DNA of 61,517 nucleotides from Streptosporangiales bacterium. GTDB lineage: Bacteria > Actinomycetota > Actinomycetes > Streptosporangiales > WHST01. How positions within the stretch are numbered: position 1 is the first letter of the stretch; every line of letters begins with the position of its first letter. Where the stretch lies: NCBI GenBank assembly GCA_009379825.1, contig WHTA01000029.1, positions 1-61,517 of the forward strand, read 5' to 3'. Below are positions 24,849-33,528 of the stretch, piece after piece. A model generated the notes under the pieces. The model saw only the letters and a program-made list of their open reading frames with translations, was not told the DNA's origin and ran no database searches. A program made the position numbers and the translations under genes.

Positions 24849-25907
24849 GTGCACGCGCTCCGTTGGTACGGCAAGGGCGATCTGCGGTTGGCAGATGTCC
24901 CAGAGCCCGCTGCCCCGGACGTCGGCCAGGCCGTGATCGAGGTGGCGTTCTGCGGCATATGCGGCACCGACCTGCACGAGTACGCGGACGGCCCGGTGCT
25001 CATCAGGCCGGAAGGTCACCCACTCACCGGATGCAAACCGCCGATGACCATGGGCCACGAGATGAGCGGCACAGTGGTGGCGTTGAACGGCACCGCGCCC
25101 GGCATCGAGGTCGGCACGCGGGTGGCAGTCGATCCTTGCCTGCGCTGCGACCAGTGCTACTGGTGTCTGCGTGGCGACTACCACATCTGCGCGAAGGGCG
25201 GCTCCGTCGGCCTGGCCGCGCCTGGTGGCTTCGCCGAGCTGGTCACCGTGCCCGTGTATTGCCTGGTGCCGGTACCCGACAGGGTACCCGACGAACACGC
25301 CGCCGTGGCCGAGCCGCTGGCCGTCGGCCTGCACGCAGTACGCCGCGCGGGCGTGCAACCCGGCGACAACGTCCTGGTGATTGGCGCGGGCCCGATCGGT
25401 GTGGCCGCGATTCTCGCCGCACGGCTCGCCGGCGCGGCCGGGCTCTACGTCAGCGAACCGATGGCGGCACGCGCCCGGCACGCCGCCACCCTCGGCGTGA
25501 CTGAGGTCTTCGACCCCACGGCCGTCGACGTCCGCAGGGAAGTGTTCAGGCGTACGTCCAGGGTCGGCCCCGACGTCGTGGTGGAGGCGACAGGCAAGGC
25601 TGCCGCCGCGGAGCTGGCGATCAACACCGTCCGCCGCGGCGGCACGGCAACGCTGGCCGGCGTATCGGGCGAACGGCTCGACCTGCCGCTCGGCTCGGTC
25701 GTGCTGTACGAACGCACGGTGGTCGGCTCGCTCGGCTACAACTACGACATCCAGCGGGTGCTCGGGTTACTGGCCACCGGCCGGCTCGACGCGACCGCCA
25801 TGACGACCGACATCAGGCCGCTGACCGCGGGGCCAGATGTGTTCGACGCGCTGCTCGGCAACAGCGGTGAGCAGCTCAAGATGCTGTTGACCCCGAAAGG
25901 TCCGTGA
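24849..25907 (+). CDS. zinc-dependent alcohol dehydrogenase (2,3-butanediol/sorbitol dehydrogenase-like MDR)
   Basis: This 352-residue medium-chain dehydrogenase has the catalytic-zinc ligands in FCGICGTDLHEY and GHEMSG and the structural-zinc Cys4 lobe DPCLRCDQCYWCLRGDYHIC. A Rossmann motif follows (VIGAGPIGVAAILAARLAG). The N-terminus HALRWYGKGDLRLADVPEP and the HPLTG insertion resemble 2,3-butanediol dehydrogenases, suggesting a vicinal diol or acetoin-type substrate, which would match the adjacent E1. GTG 24849 is preceded by GGGAGGTGGG. It is followed after one base by the acyl-CoA dehydrogenase gene. Confidence 0.9.
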   Translation: MHALRWYGKGDLRLADVPEPAAPDVGQAVIEVAFCGICGTDLHEYADGPVLIRPEGHPLTGCKPPMTMGHEMSGTVVALNGTAPGIEVGTRVAVDPCLRCDQCYWCLRGDYHICAKGGSVGLAAPGGFAELVTVPVYCLVPVPDRVPDEHAAVAEPLAVGLHAVRRAGVQPGDNVLVIGAGPIGVAAILAARLAGAAGLYVSEPMAARARHAATLGVTEVFDPTAVDVRREVFRRTSRVGPDVVVEATGKAAAAELAINTVRRGGTATLAGVSGERLDLPLGSVVLYERTVVGSLGYNYDIQRVLGLLATGRLDATAMTTDIRPLTAGPDVFDALLGNSGEQLKMLLTPKGP

Positions 25908-25908
25908 C

Positions 25909-27057
25909 ATGGACTTCGACCTGCCGGAAGAGACCGTTGCCCTGCAACGGATGTGCCGCGAGTTCGCGGACAAGGAGGTCGCGCCGTACGCAGCCGAGTG
26001 GTCGGAGCGTTCGTACTTCCCCACCGAGGTGTTCCGCAAGATGGGCGACCTCGGTCTGATGGGCATGCTCGTCGACGAGGAGTACGGCGGCAGCGCCGCG
26101 GGCTACCTCGCGTACGTGACCGCCATGGAGGAGCTCGGCACGGCCGACCAGTCCGTGGCGTCCGCCTGGAACGCGCACTCCACCATCGCCACGCTGCCGC
26201 TCGCGACGTTCGGCACGCCGACCCAGAAACGCGACTGGCTGGTGCCGCTCGCGGAGGGCAGGAACATCGGCGCGTTCGGCCTCACCGAGCCGACGGCGGG
26301 CTCGGACGCCGCGGGCATCCAGATGCGCGCACGCCGCGCCGACGGTGGCTGGCTGCTCGACGGGACGAAGATGTTCATCAGCAACGCCGGCACCGAGATG
26401 AGCCTCGGCGTCACGGTGCTCGCCGTCACCGGCACGACCGACGAAGGGACGAAACGGTTCGGTACGTTCTTCGTCCCCGACGACCACCCCGGCTACACGA
26501 AGGGCCAGCCGCTGCAGAAGATCGGTTGGCACATGCTCGACACGAGGGAGCTCGTCTTCCGCGAGTGCTGGGTGCCCGACACGCACCTGATCGGCGACGA
26601 GGGCAACGGCCTGCGGCAGTTCCTGCAGGTGCTCGACCCGGGCCGGATCAGCGTGGCGGCACTGTCGCTGTCGCTGGCCAGGGCCGCGCTCGAACTTGCC
26701 ACCACCCACGCGAAGGAACGCGAGCAGTTCGGCAAGCCGCTGCACAGCTTCCAGGCGGTGGCACACAAGCTCGCGGACATGGCGACGGAGGTGGAGGCGG
26801 CACGCGGCCTCGTCCGACGAGCGGCATGGCTCGCGGACGAGGGCAGGCCGTTCACCAAGGAGGCCGCGATGGCGAAGCTCTACGCCTCGGAGCTGGCCAA
26901 CCGCGCGGCGAGCGCCAGCGTGCAGATCCACGGCGGTTACGGTTACGTCAGGGAGTCGGCCATCTCCCGGTTCTACACGGACGCGAAGATCCTGGAGATC
27001 GGCGAGGGCACCAACGAGGTCCAGCGCAACGTCATCGCCCGCCTGCTCACCAGCTGA
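25909..27057 (+). CDS. acyl-CoA dehydrogenase
   Basis: This 382-residue flavoprotein is of normal acyl-CoA dehydrogenase length. FGLTEPTAGSDAAGI and FISNAGTEM mark the FAD/substrate region, and RISVAALSLSLARAALELA, REQFGKPLHSFQAV and IHGGYGYVRE complete the family blocks. The catalytic base corresponds to the Glu in EIGEGTNEVQRNVIARLL. It oxidises an acyl-CoA to the 2-enoyl-CoA, feeding the enoyl-CoA hydratase of the same putative regulon. The ATG lies one base after the dehydrogenase stop, a tight two-gene operon. It converges on the MMPL gene, 4 bp away. Confidence 0.92.
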   Translation: MDFDLPEETVALQRMCREFADKEVAPYAAEWSERSYFPTEVFRKMGDLGLMGMLVDEEYGGSAAGYLAYVTAMEELGTADQSVASAWNAHSTIATLPLATFGTPTQKRDWLVPLAEGRNIGAFGLTEPTAGSDAAGIQMRARRADGGWLLDGTKMFISNAGTEMSLGVTVLAVTGTTDEGTKRFGTFFVPDDHPGYTKGQPLQKIGWHMLDTRELVFRECWVPDTHLIGDEGNGLRQFLQVLDPGRISVAALSLSLARAALELATTHAKEREQFGKPLHSFQAVAHKLADMATEVEAARGLVRRAAWLADEGRPFTKEAAMAKLYASELANRAASASVQIHGGYGYVRESAISRFYTDAKILEIGEGTNEVQRNVIARLLTS

Positions 27058-27061
27058 CCGG

Positions 27062-29278
27062 TCAGCGGGCGTGTGACGGCTCGCGGAGCGCGTCGGCGTC
27101 CAGCTCGGCCACCGGCGCCTCGGACTCCTTGATGCCGTAGCGGGCGTAGAGCTTGCGCAGCGGACCTGGCGCCCACCAGTTGGCCCGGCCGAGCAGCCGC
27201 ATGGTCGCCGGCACGAGCAGCACCCTGATCAACGTCGCGTCGACCGCGACCGCGATCACGATGCCCACACCGATCAGCTTCAGGAACATCACCTCCGCGG
27301 TGGCGAAGGCACCCACCACCACGATCAGCAGTAGTGCCGCGCTCGTGATGATCCCGCCGGTGCGTTGCAGCCCGGACGCGACGGCCGCCGTGTTGTCGCC
27401 GGTGAGGTCGTACTGCTCCCGTACCCGGGAGAGCAGGAACACCTCGTAGTCCATGGAGAGCCCGAACACCACCATCAGCACGAGCACCGGCTGGCTGGGT
27501 TCGAGCGCGCCGGTCGCGGTGAAGTCCAACAGCCCGGAGAGGTTGCCCTCCTGGAAGATCCAAACGAGCGCGCCGAACGCCGCGGACAGCGAGAGCACGT
27601 TCATCAGCACCGCCTTCAGCGGCAGCAACAGCGACCCGAAAGCGAGGAACAGCAGGACGAACGTGGCGCTGCCGACGAGCAGCGCGACCTTCGGCAGTGC
27701 ACCGGCGAGACCGGCGAGCAGGTCGACCAGGTCCGCACTCTCACCACCGACGCGCACGGTCGCCCCGTCGGGCGCCTCCACGTCGCGGACGTCCCTGACG
27801 ATGTCGCGCGCATGTGCCGAGGTCGCCTTGCCGTCGTAGTCGATGTTCACCCGCGCGAGGTCGCCCTCGGCGCCGGTGAGGCGCGCGCCGGTGACGCCGT
27901 CGACATCGTCGATGCGGTCGACGTACGCGGTCAGCTCGGCACGCTGTTGGGCATCGGTCGCAGGCCCGTCGAGCCGCACTGCCGCCATGATCGGCGCGGT
28001 CTGCTGCTTCGGGAAGTCCTCGTCGATGGTGTCCGCCACCACCCGGCTGGTCGCGTCCTCGGGCAGCACCCGCTCGTCGACGCCGCCGAAGGAGATCCCG
28101 AGGAACGGTGACCCGAGGAACAGGATGACCGCCGTGACGCTGGTCAGGTAGAGCACCGGCCGGCGCATGACGCTGCGCGCCAGTCGTGCCCAGCGGCCGT
28201 CGCCGGCGACGTGCCGCGGCGCGGCCACGGGCGCCTTCCCCCGCATGCGCCGCAGCAACCGGCGCGGCGACAGCGCGTCGATCCGGTGCCCGAGGACGCC
28301 GAGCAGCGCAGGCAGCACGAGCAGCGCCGAGCCCGCGGCGATGCTCACGGCCGCGATCCCGCCGTACCCCATCGACTTCAGGAACATCTGCGGGAAGAGG
28401 GTCAGGCCGGCCAGCGATATCGCCACGGTGATGCCGGAGACGGCGACGGTACGTCCTGCGGTCGCCATCGTCGCGGCGACGGCGTCCGGCACCGGGCGTC
28501 CTCGGCCAAGCTCCTCGCGGAACCTGCTCACCACGAACAGGCCGTAGTCGATGGCCAGACCGAGCCCGAGCAGGGTCACCACGTTGAGCGCGAAGATCGA
28601 CACGTCGGTGGCCATCGAGAGCAGGCGCAGCGCGACGAAGCCGCCGAGGATGGTGATGCCGCCGACGGCAAGCGGCATCGACGCCGCGACCAGTCCGCCG
28701 AACACGATCACCAGCAGCACGAACACCACGGGCAGCGAGAGCCTCTCGGCGCGCGCGAGGTCCTCGCTCGACTGGTCGCTGATCTCGCTGTTCACCGCCG
28801 CCGGCCCGCCGAGCTGCTCGGTCAGACCCGGCGCATCGGCCTTCGGCTCGATCTCCTCCGCCAGCTCCATCTGCCGGCCCTGGTCGTCGCTTGTCAGCCG
28901 GACCGAGACGTACGTGCTGTGCCCGTCCGCGGAGACGAACTGCGGGGACTTGGTGGACCAGTAGCTCGCCGTGGACGCGACGGCGTCGTCCGGCAGGTCG
29001 GCCAGGGTCTCCGTCACGGCCGTACGGAACCACGGGTCGTCCACCGTCAGGTCGTCGCTGCGGTAGAGCACGATCACGTCGGTCGCCTGCCGGCCCAGCT
29101 CGTCGTCGAGTACCCGTTGGGCCTTCGCGCTCTCGCTGTCCTCGTTGTTGAACCCGCCGGGCTGCAGCACGTCGGCGACGCCGCTCCCCCAGACTGCGCC
29201 GAACGCGACGAACGCGACGGCGAGCACCAGCACCAGCCAGCGCAGTCGGTAGACCACCCGGCCCAACGACTCGAACAC
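27062..29278 (-). CDS. MMPL family RND transporter
   Basis: This 738-residue membrane protein has the two-fold RND/MMPL arrangement: an N-terminal helix (residues about 10-32), an extracytoplasmic loop, five helices to about residue 310, a second helix/loop (near 375-520) and a second five-helix block. The conserved LGLGLAIDYGLFVVSRFREE and VVFGLSMDYEVFLLSRVREQ carry the proton-relay Asp-Tyr pairs. It may export lipids, siderophores or drugs. The GTG start follows GGAGG. A divergent TetR gene and a long dyad lie immediately upstream, indicating repressor control. Confidence 0.9.
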   Translation of the reverse strand: MFESLGRVVYRLRWLVLVLAVAFVAFGAVWGSGVADVLQPGGFNNEDSESAKAQRVLDDELGRQATDVIVLYRSDDLTVDDPWFRTAVTETLADLPDDAVASTASYWSTKSPQFVSADGHSTYVSVRLTSDDQGRQMELAEEIEPKADAPGLTEQLGGPAAVNSEISDQSSEDLARAERLSLPVVFVLLVIVFGGLVAASMPLAVGGITILGGFVALRLLSMATDVSIFALNVVTLLGLGLAIDYGLFVVSRFREELGRGRPVPDAVAATMATAGRTVAVSGITVAISLAGLTLFPQMFLKSMGYGGIAAVSIAAGSALLVLPALLGVLGHRIDALSPRRLLRRMRGKAPVAAPRHVAGDGRWARLARSVMRRPVLYLTSVTAVILFLGSPFLGISFGGVDERVLPEDATSRVVADTIDEDFPKQQTAPIMAAVRLDGPATDAQQRAELTAYVDRIDDVDGVTGARLTGAEGDLARVNIDYDGKATSAHARDIVRDVRDVEAPDGATVRVGGESADLVDLLAGLAGALPKVALLVGSATFVLLFLAFGSLLLPLKAVLMNVLSLSAAFGALVWIFQEGNLSGLLDFTATGALEPSQPVLVLMVVFGLSMDYEVFLLSRVREQYDLTGDNTAAVASGLQRTGGIITSAALLLIVVVGAFATAEVMFLKLIGVGIVIAVAVDATLIRVLLVPATMRLLGRANWWAPGPLRKLYARYGIKESEAPVAELDADALREPSHAR

Positions 29279-29315
29279 GGCAGACCTCCACGGCTAGACT
29301 GCGACACCAACAACC

Positions 29316-29364
29316 GTTAACACCGTTTACAATTTACGGTGTTAACTCTGCATACGGTGTTCAC
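29316..29364. promoter_or_regulatory. TetR operator between MMPL and TetR genes
   Basis: GTTAACACCGT (29316-29326) and its exact complement ACGGTGTTAAC (29336-29346) form an 11-bp inverted repeat around a 9-bp AT-rich centre. A third half-site ACGGTGTTCAC (29354-29364) repeats directly 18 bp further. This AT-rich island in GC-rich DNA lies between the divergent MMPL and TetR genes. Confidence 0.75.
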
Positions 29365-29385
29365 TAATGTCAAGGGGGCAGTCGG

Positions 29386-30117
29386 GTGCCGGAGCTCACC
29401 CGCCGCGAGAAGACGCGGCAGGCCACCCGCCAGGAGATCCTCGACGCGGCCAGGCGGCTGCTCGCTGCCGGCGGGCCGTCGAACGTGTCCGTGCGGGCGG
29501 TCGCCGGCGAGATCGGCATGACGGCACCCGGCATCTACCGCTACTTCCCCCGCCACGAGGACCTGCTGATCGAGCTGAACGACCGGGTCGCAGGCGAGCT
29601 GCTGGCCGCGTTGGTCGAAGGCGCCGCCGGCCAGCCGGCCGACGACCCGGGGCGCCAGCTGGTCGCCGCCGCCCGCGCGTTCCGCCGCTGGTGCATCGAC
29701 CATCCACGGGAGTTCCAGCTCGCGTTCGGTCTCGCCCCCGCACCCCCGGGCGACGCGGTGCCGCCGCACTGCGACGTCCCCAACGTGCGGAAGCTGTGCG
29801 CCTCGTTCTTCATCCTGTTCGTGGCGATCTGGCGACAGCGCCCGTTCGACCTCCCCGACCCTGACACCATCGACGCGCACCTGGTCGAGCAGATGCAGGA
29901 GTTCGTCACCGAGCGGATGACGACCGAGCTCGGCGAGGACTTCACGGACGTGCCCGTCGGCCTGGTGCGCCTCTACGCGGATGCCTGGAGCCGGCTCTAC
30001 GGAACGGTCGCGATCGAGATCTACGGACACATGCGGTTCATCGTCACCGACGGCCAGGCGCTGTTCGATGCCATCCTGAAGGAGTACGTGACCACCGTCC
30101 TCGGCGTCGACGCCTAG
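29386..30117 (+). CDS. TetR family repressor of the MMPL exporter
   Basis: This 243-residue regulator has a TetR helix-turn-helix at residues about 8-55 (RQATRQEILDAARRLLAAGG, VRAVAGEIGMTAPGIYRYF) and a longer C-terminal domain of the TetR_C_13/WHG type. GTG 29386 is preceded by AGGGGG. It is divergent from the MMPL gene with a strong dyad between them, the usual arrangement for a local repressor of an exporter. Its ligand is presumably an export substrate. It is followed by 122 bp without a gene that contain only short GC-rich palindromes. Confidence 0.88.
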   Translation: MPELTRREKTRQATRQEILDAARRLLAAGGPSNVSVRAVAGEIGMTAPGIYRYFPRHEDLLIELNDRVAGELLAALVEGAAGQPADDPGRQLVAAARAFRRWCIDHPREFQLAFGLAPAPPGDAVPPHCDVPNVRKLCASFFILFVAIWRQRPFDLPDPDTIDAHLVEQMQEFVTERMTTELGEDFTDVPVGLVRLYADAWSRLYGTVAIEIYGHMRFIVTDGQALFDAILKEYVTTVLGVDA

Positions 30118-30239
30118 CGCGCGATCGCGCAGCGTGGCCGGCCACCCGCGGCGGTCCGCGACTCACAGGCGCGGCCGAGGTGTCATGGGTAGTCTGCCGG
30201 AGGGCCACTTACCGACACGAGCCACCACGAGGAGTCTCG

Positions 30240-31571
30240 TTGACTGAGCCAGCACTCACAGCCTCCGACCTGGAGCTGTTCGACAAGAGCTTCGCCGCCA
30301 ACCCGACGCACCGGGCGATGCAGAACGCCGTCACGTCCACGTCGATCGACAACGTCGCGTTGGACCGGGAGATCGTCGCGTCGACCGACACTACCGTGTC
30401 GAACCTGCTCGACGACTGGAAGACCACGAACCAGAAGAACAGCGGCCGCTGCTGGATGTTCGCGGGCCTGAACCTGCTCCGTGCCGGCACGGCCAAGAAG
30501 CTGAACGTCACCGACTTCGAGTTCTCGCAGAGCTACGTGCAGTTCTGGGACAAGTTGGAGCGCGCCAACTACTTCCTCGAAGCCGTCATCGACACCAGCG
30601 ACCGCCCGGTCGACGACCGCACCGTCGGCTTCCTCCTCAGCGAGGTGCTCAGCGACGGCGGGCAGTGGAACATGTTCGCGGCACTGGTGAAGAAGCACGG
30701 CCTGGTCCCCAAGCAGGCGATGCCGGAGACCGACAGCTCGTCCGCCACCAGCAGGATGAACAACAACCTGTGCGCGATCCTGCGCGAGGGCGCCAGGGAC
30801 GTGCGTGCCCTGCGCGCGTCCGGCGTCGAGGCGCAGCGGGAACGCAAGCGGGAACTGCTCGAGGTCGTACACCGGGTGCTGCGCATCCACATCGGCACGC
30901 CACCCACGAAGTTCCTGTGGCAATGGCAGGACAAGGACCGCAACTTCCACCGGCACGGGTGGACGACCCCGACGGAGTTCGCCGCCGAGTACGTCACCGT
31001 CCCGATCGACGAGTACGTCTGCCTGGTGAACGACCCGCGCGAGACCAGCCCGTACGGCCGCACCTTCACCGTGGACTACCTCGGGGCCGTCGTGGGTGGC
31101 GACCGGGTCACGTACCTCAACGTGGAGATCGACGTGCTGAAGCAGATCGCCGCGGACACCGTGGCCGGCGGCGAGCCTGTCTGGTTCGGCTGTGACGTGG
31201 ACCCGATGATGAGCCGCGAGATCGGCATCTGGGACGCCAAGCTCTACGACTACGGGAGCGTCTACGACGCCGAGGTGACGCTGAGCAAGGCCGACCGGCT
31301 CGTCTACCACCACTCGGCCATGACGCACGCCATGCTGTTCACCGGCGTCGACATCGTCGACGGCACGCCGCGCAAGTGGCGGGTGGAGAACAGCTGGGGC
31401 GACGACAAGGCGGACAAGGGCTTCTACACGATGAACGACTCGTGGTTCGACGAGTACGTCTTCGAGATCGCCGCCCGCAGGTCGGCGCTGCCGAAGCACC
31501 TGCAGGACGCGCTCGATACCGAGCCGCTTGTGCTGCCGGCGTGGGACCCGATGGGCTCGCTCGCCCGCTGA
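30240..31571 (+). CDS. pepC: aminopeptidase C (bleomycin-hydrolase-type C1 cysteine peptidase)
   Basis: This 443-residue papain-family peptidase has the catalytic Cys in QKNSGRCWMFAGLN, His in AMTHAMLFTGVD and Asn in WRVENSWGDD, the order and spacing of PepC/bleomycin hydrolase. Such enzymes form cytoplasmic hexamers, trim peptides from the N-terminus and can inactivate bleomycin-type compounds. I chose TTG 30240 because GAGGAG lies five to ten bases upstream and the next residues (LTEPALTASDLELFDKSF) resemble the family start; the ORF extends further upstream without a ribosome site. A strong terminator follows directly. Confidence 0.92.
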   Translation: MTEPALTASDLELFDKSFAANPTHRAMQNAVTSTSIDNVALDREIVASTDTTVSNLLDDWKTTNQKNSGRCWMFAGLNLLRAGTAKKLNVTDFEFSQSYVQFWDKLERANYFLEAVIDTSDRPVDDRTVGFLLSEVLSDGGQWNMFAALVKKHGLVPKQAMPETDSSSATSRMNNNLCAILREGARDVRALRASGVEAQRERKRELLEVVHRVLRIHIGTPPTKFLWQWQDKDRNFHRHGWTTPTEFAAEYVTVPIDEYVCLVNDPRETSPYGRTFTVDYLGAVVGGDRVTYLNVEIDVLKQIAADTVAGGEPVWFGCDVDPMMSREIGIWDAKLYDYGSVYDAEVTLSKADRLVYHHSAMTHAMLFTGVDIVDGTPRKWRVENSWGDDKADKGFYTMNDSWFDEYVFEIAARRSALPKHLQDALDTEPLVLPAWDPMGSLAR

Positions 31572-31581
31572 ACCACCCGGA

Positions 31582-31617
31582 GCCCTCCCACCGCCGAGCG
31601 GTGGGAGGGCTTTCTCT
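31582..31617 (+). terminator. strong intrinsic terminator after pepC
   Basis: A perfect 12-bp stem (GCCCTCCCACCG / CGGTGGGAGGGC) with a five-base loop is followed by TTTCTCTT, the clearest rho-independent terminator in the window. Confidence 0.92.
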
Positions 31618-31630
31618 TGCCGTGGACTGA

Positions 31631-31645
31631 ACAAACGTTTAGCTT
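31631..31645. promoter_or_regulatory. operator and -10 element of the TetR-P450 operon
   Basis: AAACGTTT (31633-31640) is a perfect palindrome typical of TetR operators and abuts a -10-like TAGCTT (31640-31645). Seven bases later is ATG 31653. The TetR gene is therefore probably leaderless and autoregulated. Confidence 0.55.
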
Positions 31646-31652
31646 GCTGAAC

Positions 31653-32276
31653 ATGAGTTCACCCGACCGCACGGCGCGCGCCCGCATCAAGGACGCGGCC
31701 ATGCGCCGGTTCGGCGCCGACGGGGTGAACCGCGTGACGTTGCGGGCGATCGCGGCGGACGCGGGCGTCTCGCCCGCGCTGGTCGTGCACCACTTCGGGT
31801 CCAAGGAAGGGCTGCGCAGGGCGTGCGACGCCGCTCTCCTGGAGATCATGCACACCTCCCGTCCGCGGGATCTGCTCCAGGACCCCGCCGGCCTCGCCGC
31901 CGCGCTCGAGGACTCCGCCGACGCACGGCGCTACCTGGCCAGGTCACTGCTCGACGGGTCCGCAGCGGCCGCCGAGCTGTACCACGAGATCGTCGAGACC
32001 ACCGAGGCGTTCCTCACCGACGCCGAACGCGACGGCTGGGTCCGTCCCACCGCAGACCCGCGCGCACGCGCCGCCGTGTACGTCAGCTGGTTGCTGGCAC
32101 CGCTGGTGCTGGAGAGCCAGCTCGCCACGGTGCTCGAGGTCGACGACCTGCACGGGCTGGACTCGACGTTGCGGTACTCCAGGGCCGCCCTGGAGATGTT
32201 CACCCACGGCGTCTTCGCGGACGACCGTGGCCTGCAGGCATGGGACGCCGTAGCCGAGCTACGGAGACCCCGATGA
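31653..32276 (+). CDS. TetR family transcriptional regulator
   Basis: This 207-residue regulator has a TetR DNA-binding domain at residues about 7-52 (ARARIKDAAMRRFGADGVNR, LRAIAADAGVSPALVVHHFG) and a TetR_C-type effector domain. The ATG 31653 is chosen over an upstream in-frame ATG inside the terminator. Its stop overlaps an ATG of the P450 reading frame (ATGA at 32273-32276), so the two genes form an operon and the regulator probably senses a substrate or product of the P450. Confidence 0.87.
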   Translation: MSSPDRTARARIKDAAMRRFGADGVNRVTLRAIAADAGVSPALVVHHFGSKEGLRRACDAALLEIMHTSRPRDLLQDPAGLAAALEDSADARRYLARSLLDGSAAAAELYHEIVETTEAFLTDAERDGWVRPTADPRARAAVYVSWLLAPLVLESQLATVLEVDDLHGLDSTLRYSRAALEMFTHGVFADDRGLQAWDAVAELRRPR

Positions 32277-32296
32277 GAGCCGTCGAGGAGACGCAC

Positions 32297-33514
32297 ATGT
32301 CCGAACCCGCCGCACCACCCCACCTCGGCGAGCTGCTGACCACACCGGACCGCGACGGCTTCCTCGCCGACCTGGCCGGCCGCGGCCCGGTCAGCCGCGC
32401 CGTCTATCTGGACGGCACGCCCGTCTGGCTGGTGACCGGGCACGCCGAGTGCAGCGCCATACTCACCGACACGCGGTTCAGCAGCGACATCAACACCAGG
32501 AAGGACGCGCTCGACGTCGCGGCCACGGCCAGTTTCCCCGAGGACGTGCAGCCGTTCCTGACCAGCACCCTCGGCGCGTACGACCCGCCGGACCATACGC
32601 GCCTGCGCAAGCTGGTGTCGAAGGGCTTCACCGCCCGCCGGATCAACGAGCTGCGGCCGCGGATCCAGCAGATCGTCGACGAGCTGCTCACCGAGCTCGA
32701 CGGCCACGAGGAGATCGACGCCATCGAGGGCTTCGCCTACCCGCTGCCGATCCGGGTGATCTGCGAGCTGCTCGGCGTACCGGCGGACGACGTGCACCGT
32801 TGGCGCTCCTGGTCCGCGGGGCTCGTCGCGCCCGACCCGGACGAGATCGCGACGAGCGCACGCAGCCTCATCGCGTACATGCAGGAACTGATCGCGACGA
32901 AGAAGGCCGCAGGCGACCACGACGACCTGATCGGCACGCTCGTCCAGGTACGTGAGGACGACGGCGACCGGCTCAGCGACGAGGAGCTGATCTCCGTCTC
33001 GCTGATAATCCTGCTCGCCGGCCACGAGACGACGGTCAGCGTGCTCAGCCAGGGGGGCGTGCTCCTGTTGCTCACCCGGCCGGAGCAGCTGGCGTTGCTG
33101 CGCGCGGAGCCGGACCGCGTGCCGGCCGCCGTCGAGGAGATGTTGCGCTACGCCGGCCCCGCCGAGATCGCGCCGATGCGCTACGCCCGCGAGGACATCG
33201 CGCTCGGCGGCGTGACCATTCGGGCCGGCGAGCCGGTGCAGCTCGTGTACGCGACGGCGAACCGCGACCAGGCGGCGTTCGAGCTGCCGGACGAGGCGCG
33301 GTTCGACCGCGCGGACAACCCGCACCTGGCGTTCGGGCACGGCATCCACTTCTGCCTGGGCGCAGCGCTCGCCCGCGCCGAGGCCGACATCGCGTTCCGC
33401 AGCCTGCTCGCCCGGTTCCCCGACCTCGCGCTGGCGGTGCCAGCCGACCGGCTCACCTGGCTACCCGGCATCGCTCGCCGGCTGTCCGCCCTCCCGGTGC
33501 GCCCGCACGGCTGA
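32297..33514 (+). CDS. cytochrome P450
   Basis: This 405-residue soluble bacterial P450 has the I-helix oxygen-activation motif LLAGHETT, the K-helix ExxR in VEEMLRY, and the heme loop LAFGHGIHFCLGAALARAE with the thiolate ligand Cys353. The length and motifs fit the CYP105/107-like actinobacterial class that hydroxylates xenobiotics or secondary metabolites. ATG 32297 is preceded by GAGGAG; an upstream ATG at 32273 overlapping the TetR stop is the alternative. No ferredoxin or reductase gene adjoins it, so electrons must come from partners elsewhere. Confidence 0.93.
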   Translation: MSEPAAPPHLGELLTTPDRDGFLADLAGRGPVSRAVYLDGTPVWLVTGHAECSAILTDTRFSSDINTRKDALDVAATASFPEDVQPFLTSTLGAYDPPDHTRLRKLVSKGFTARRINELRPRIQQIVDELLTELDGHEEIDAIEGFAYPLPIRVICELLGVPADDVHRWRSWSAGLVAPDPDEIATSARSLIAYMQELIATKKAAGDHDDLIGTLVQVREDDGDRLSDEELISVSLIILLAGHETTVSVLSQGGVLLLLTRPEQLALLRAEPDRVPAAVEEMLRYAGPAEIAPMRYAREDIALGGVTIRAGEPVQLVYATANRDQAAFELPDEARFDRADNPHLAFGHGIHFCLGAALARAEADIAFRSLLARFPDLALAVPADRLTWLPGIARRLSALPVRPHG

Positions 33515-33528
33515 CCACGTCCCGTACG

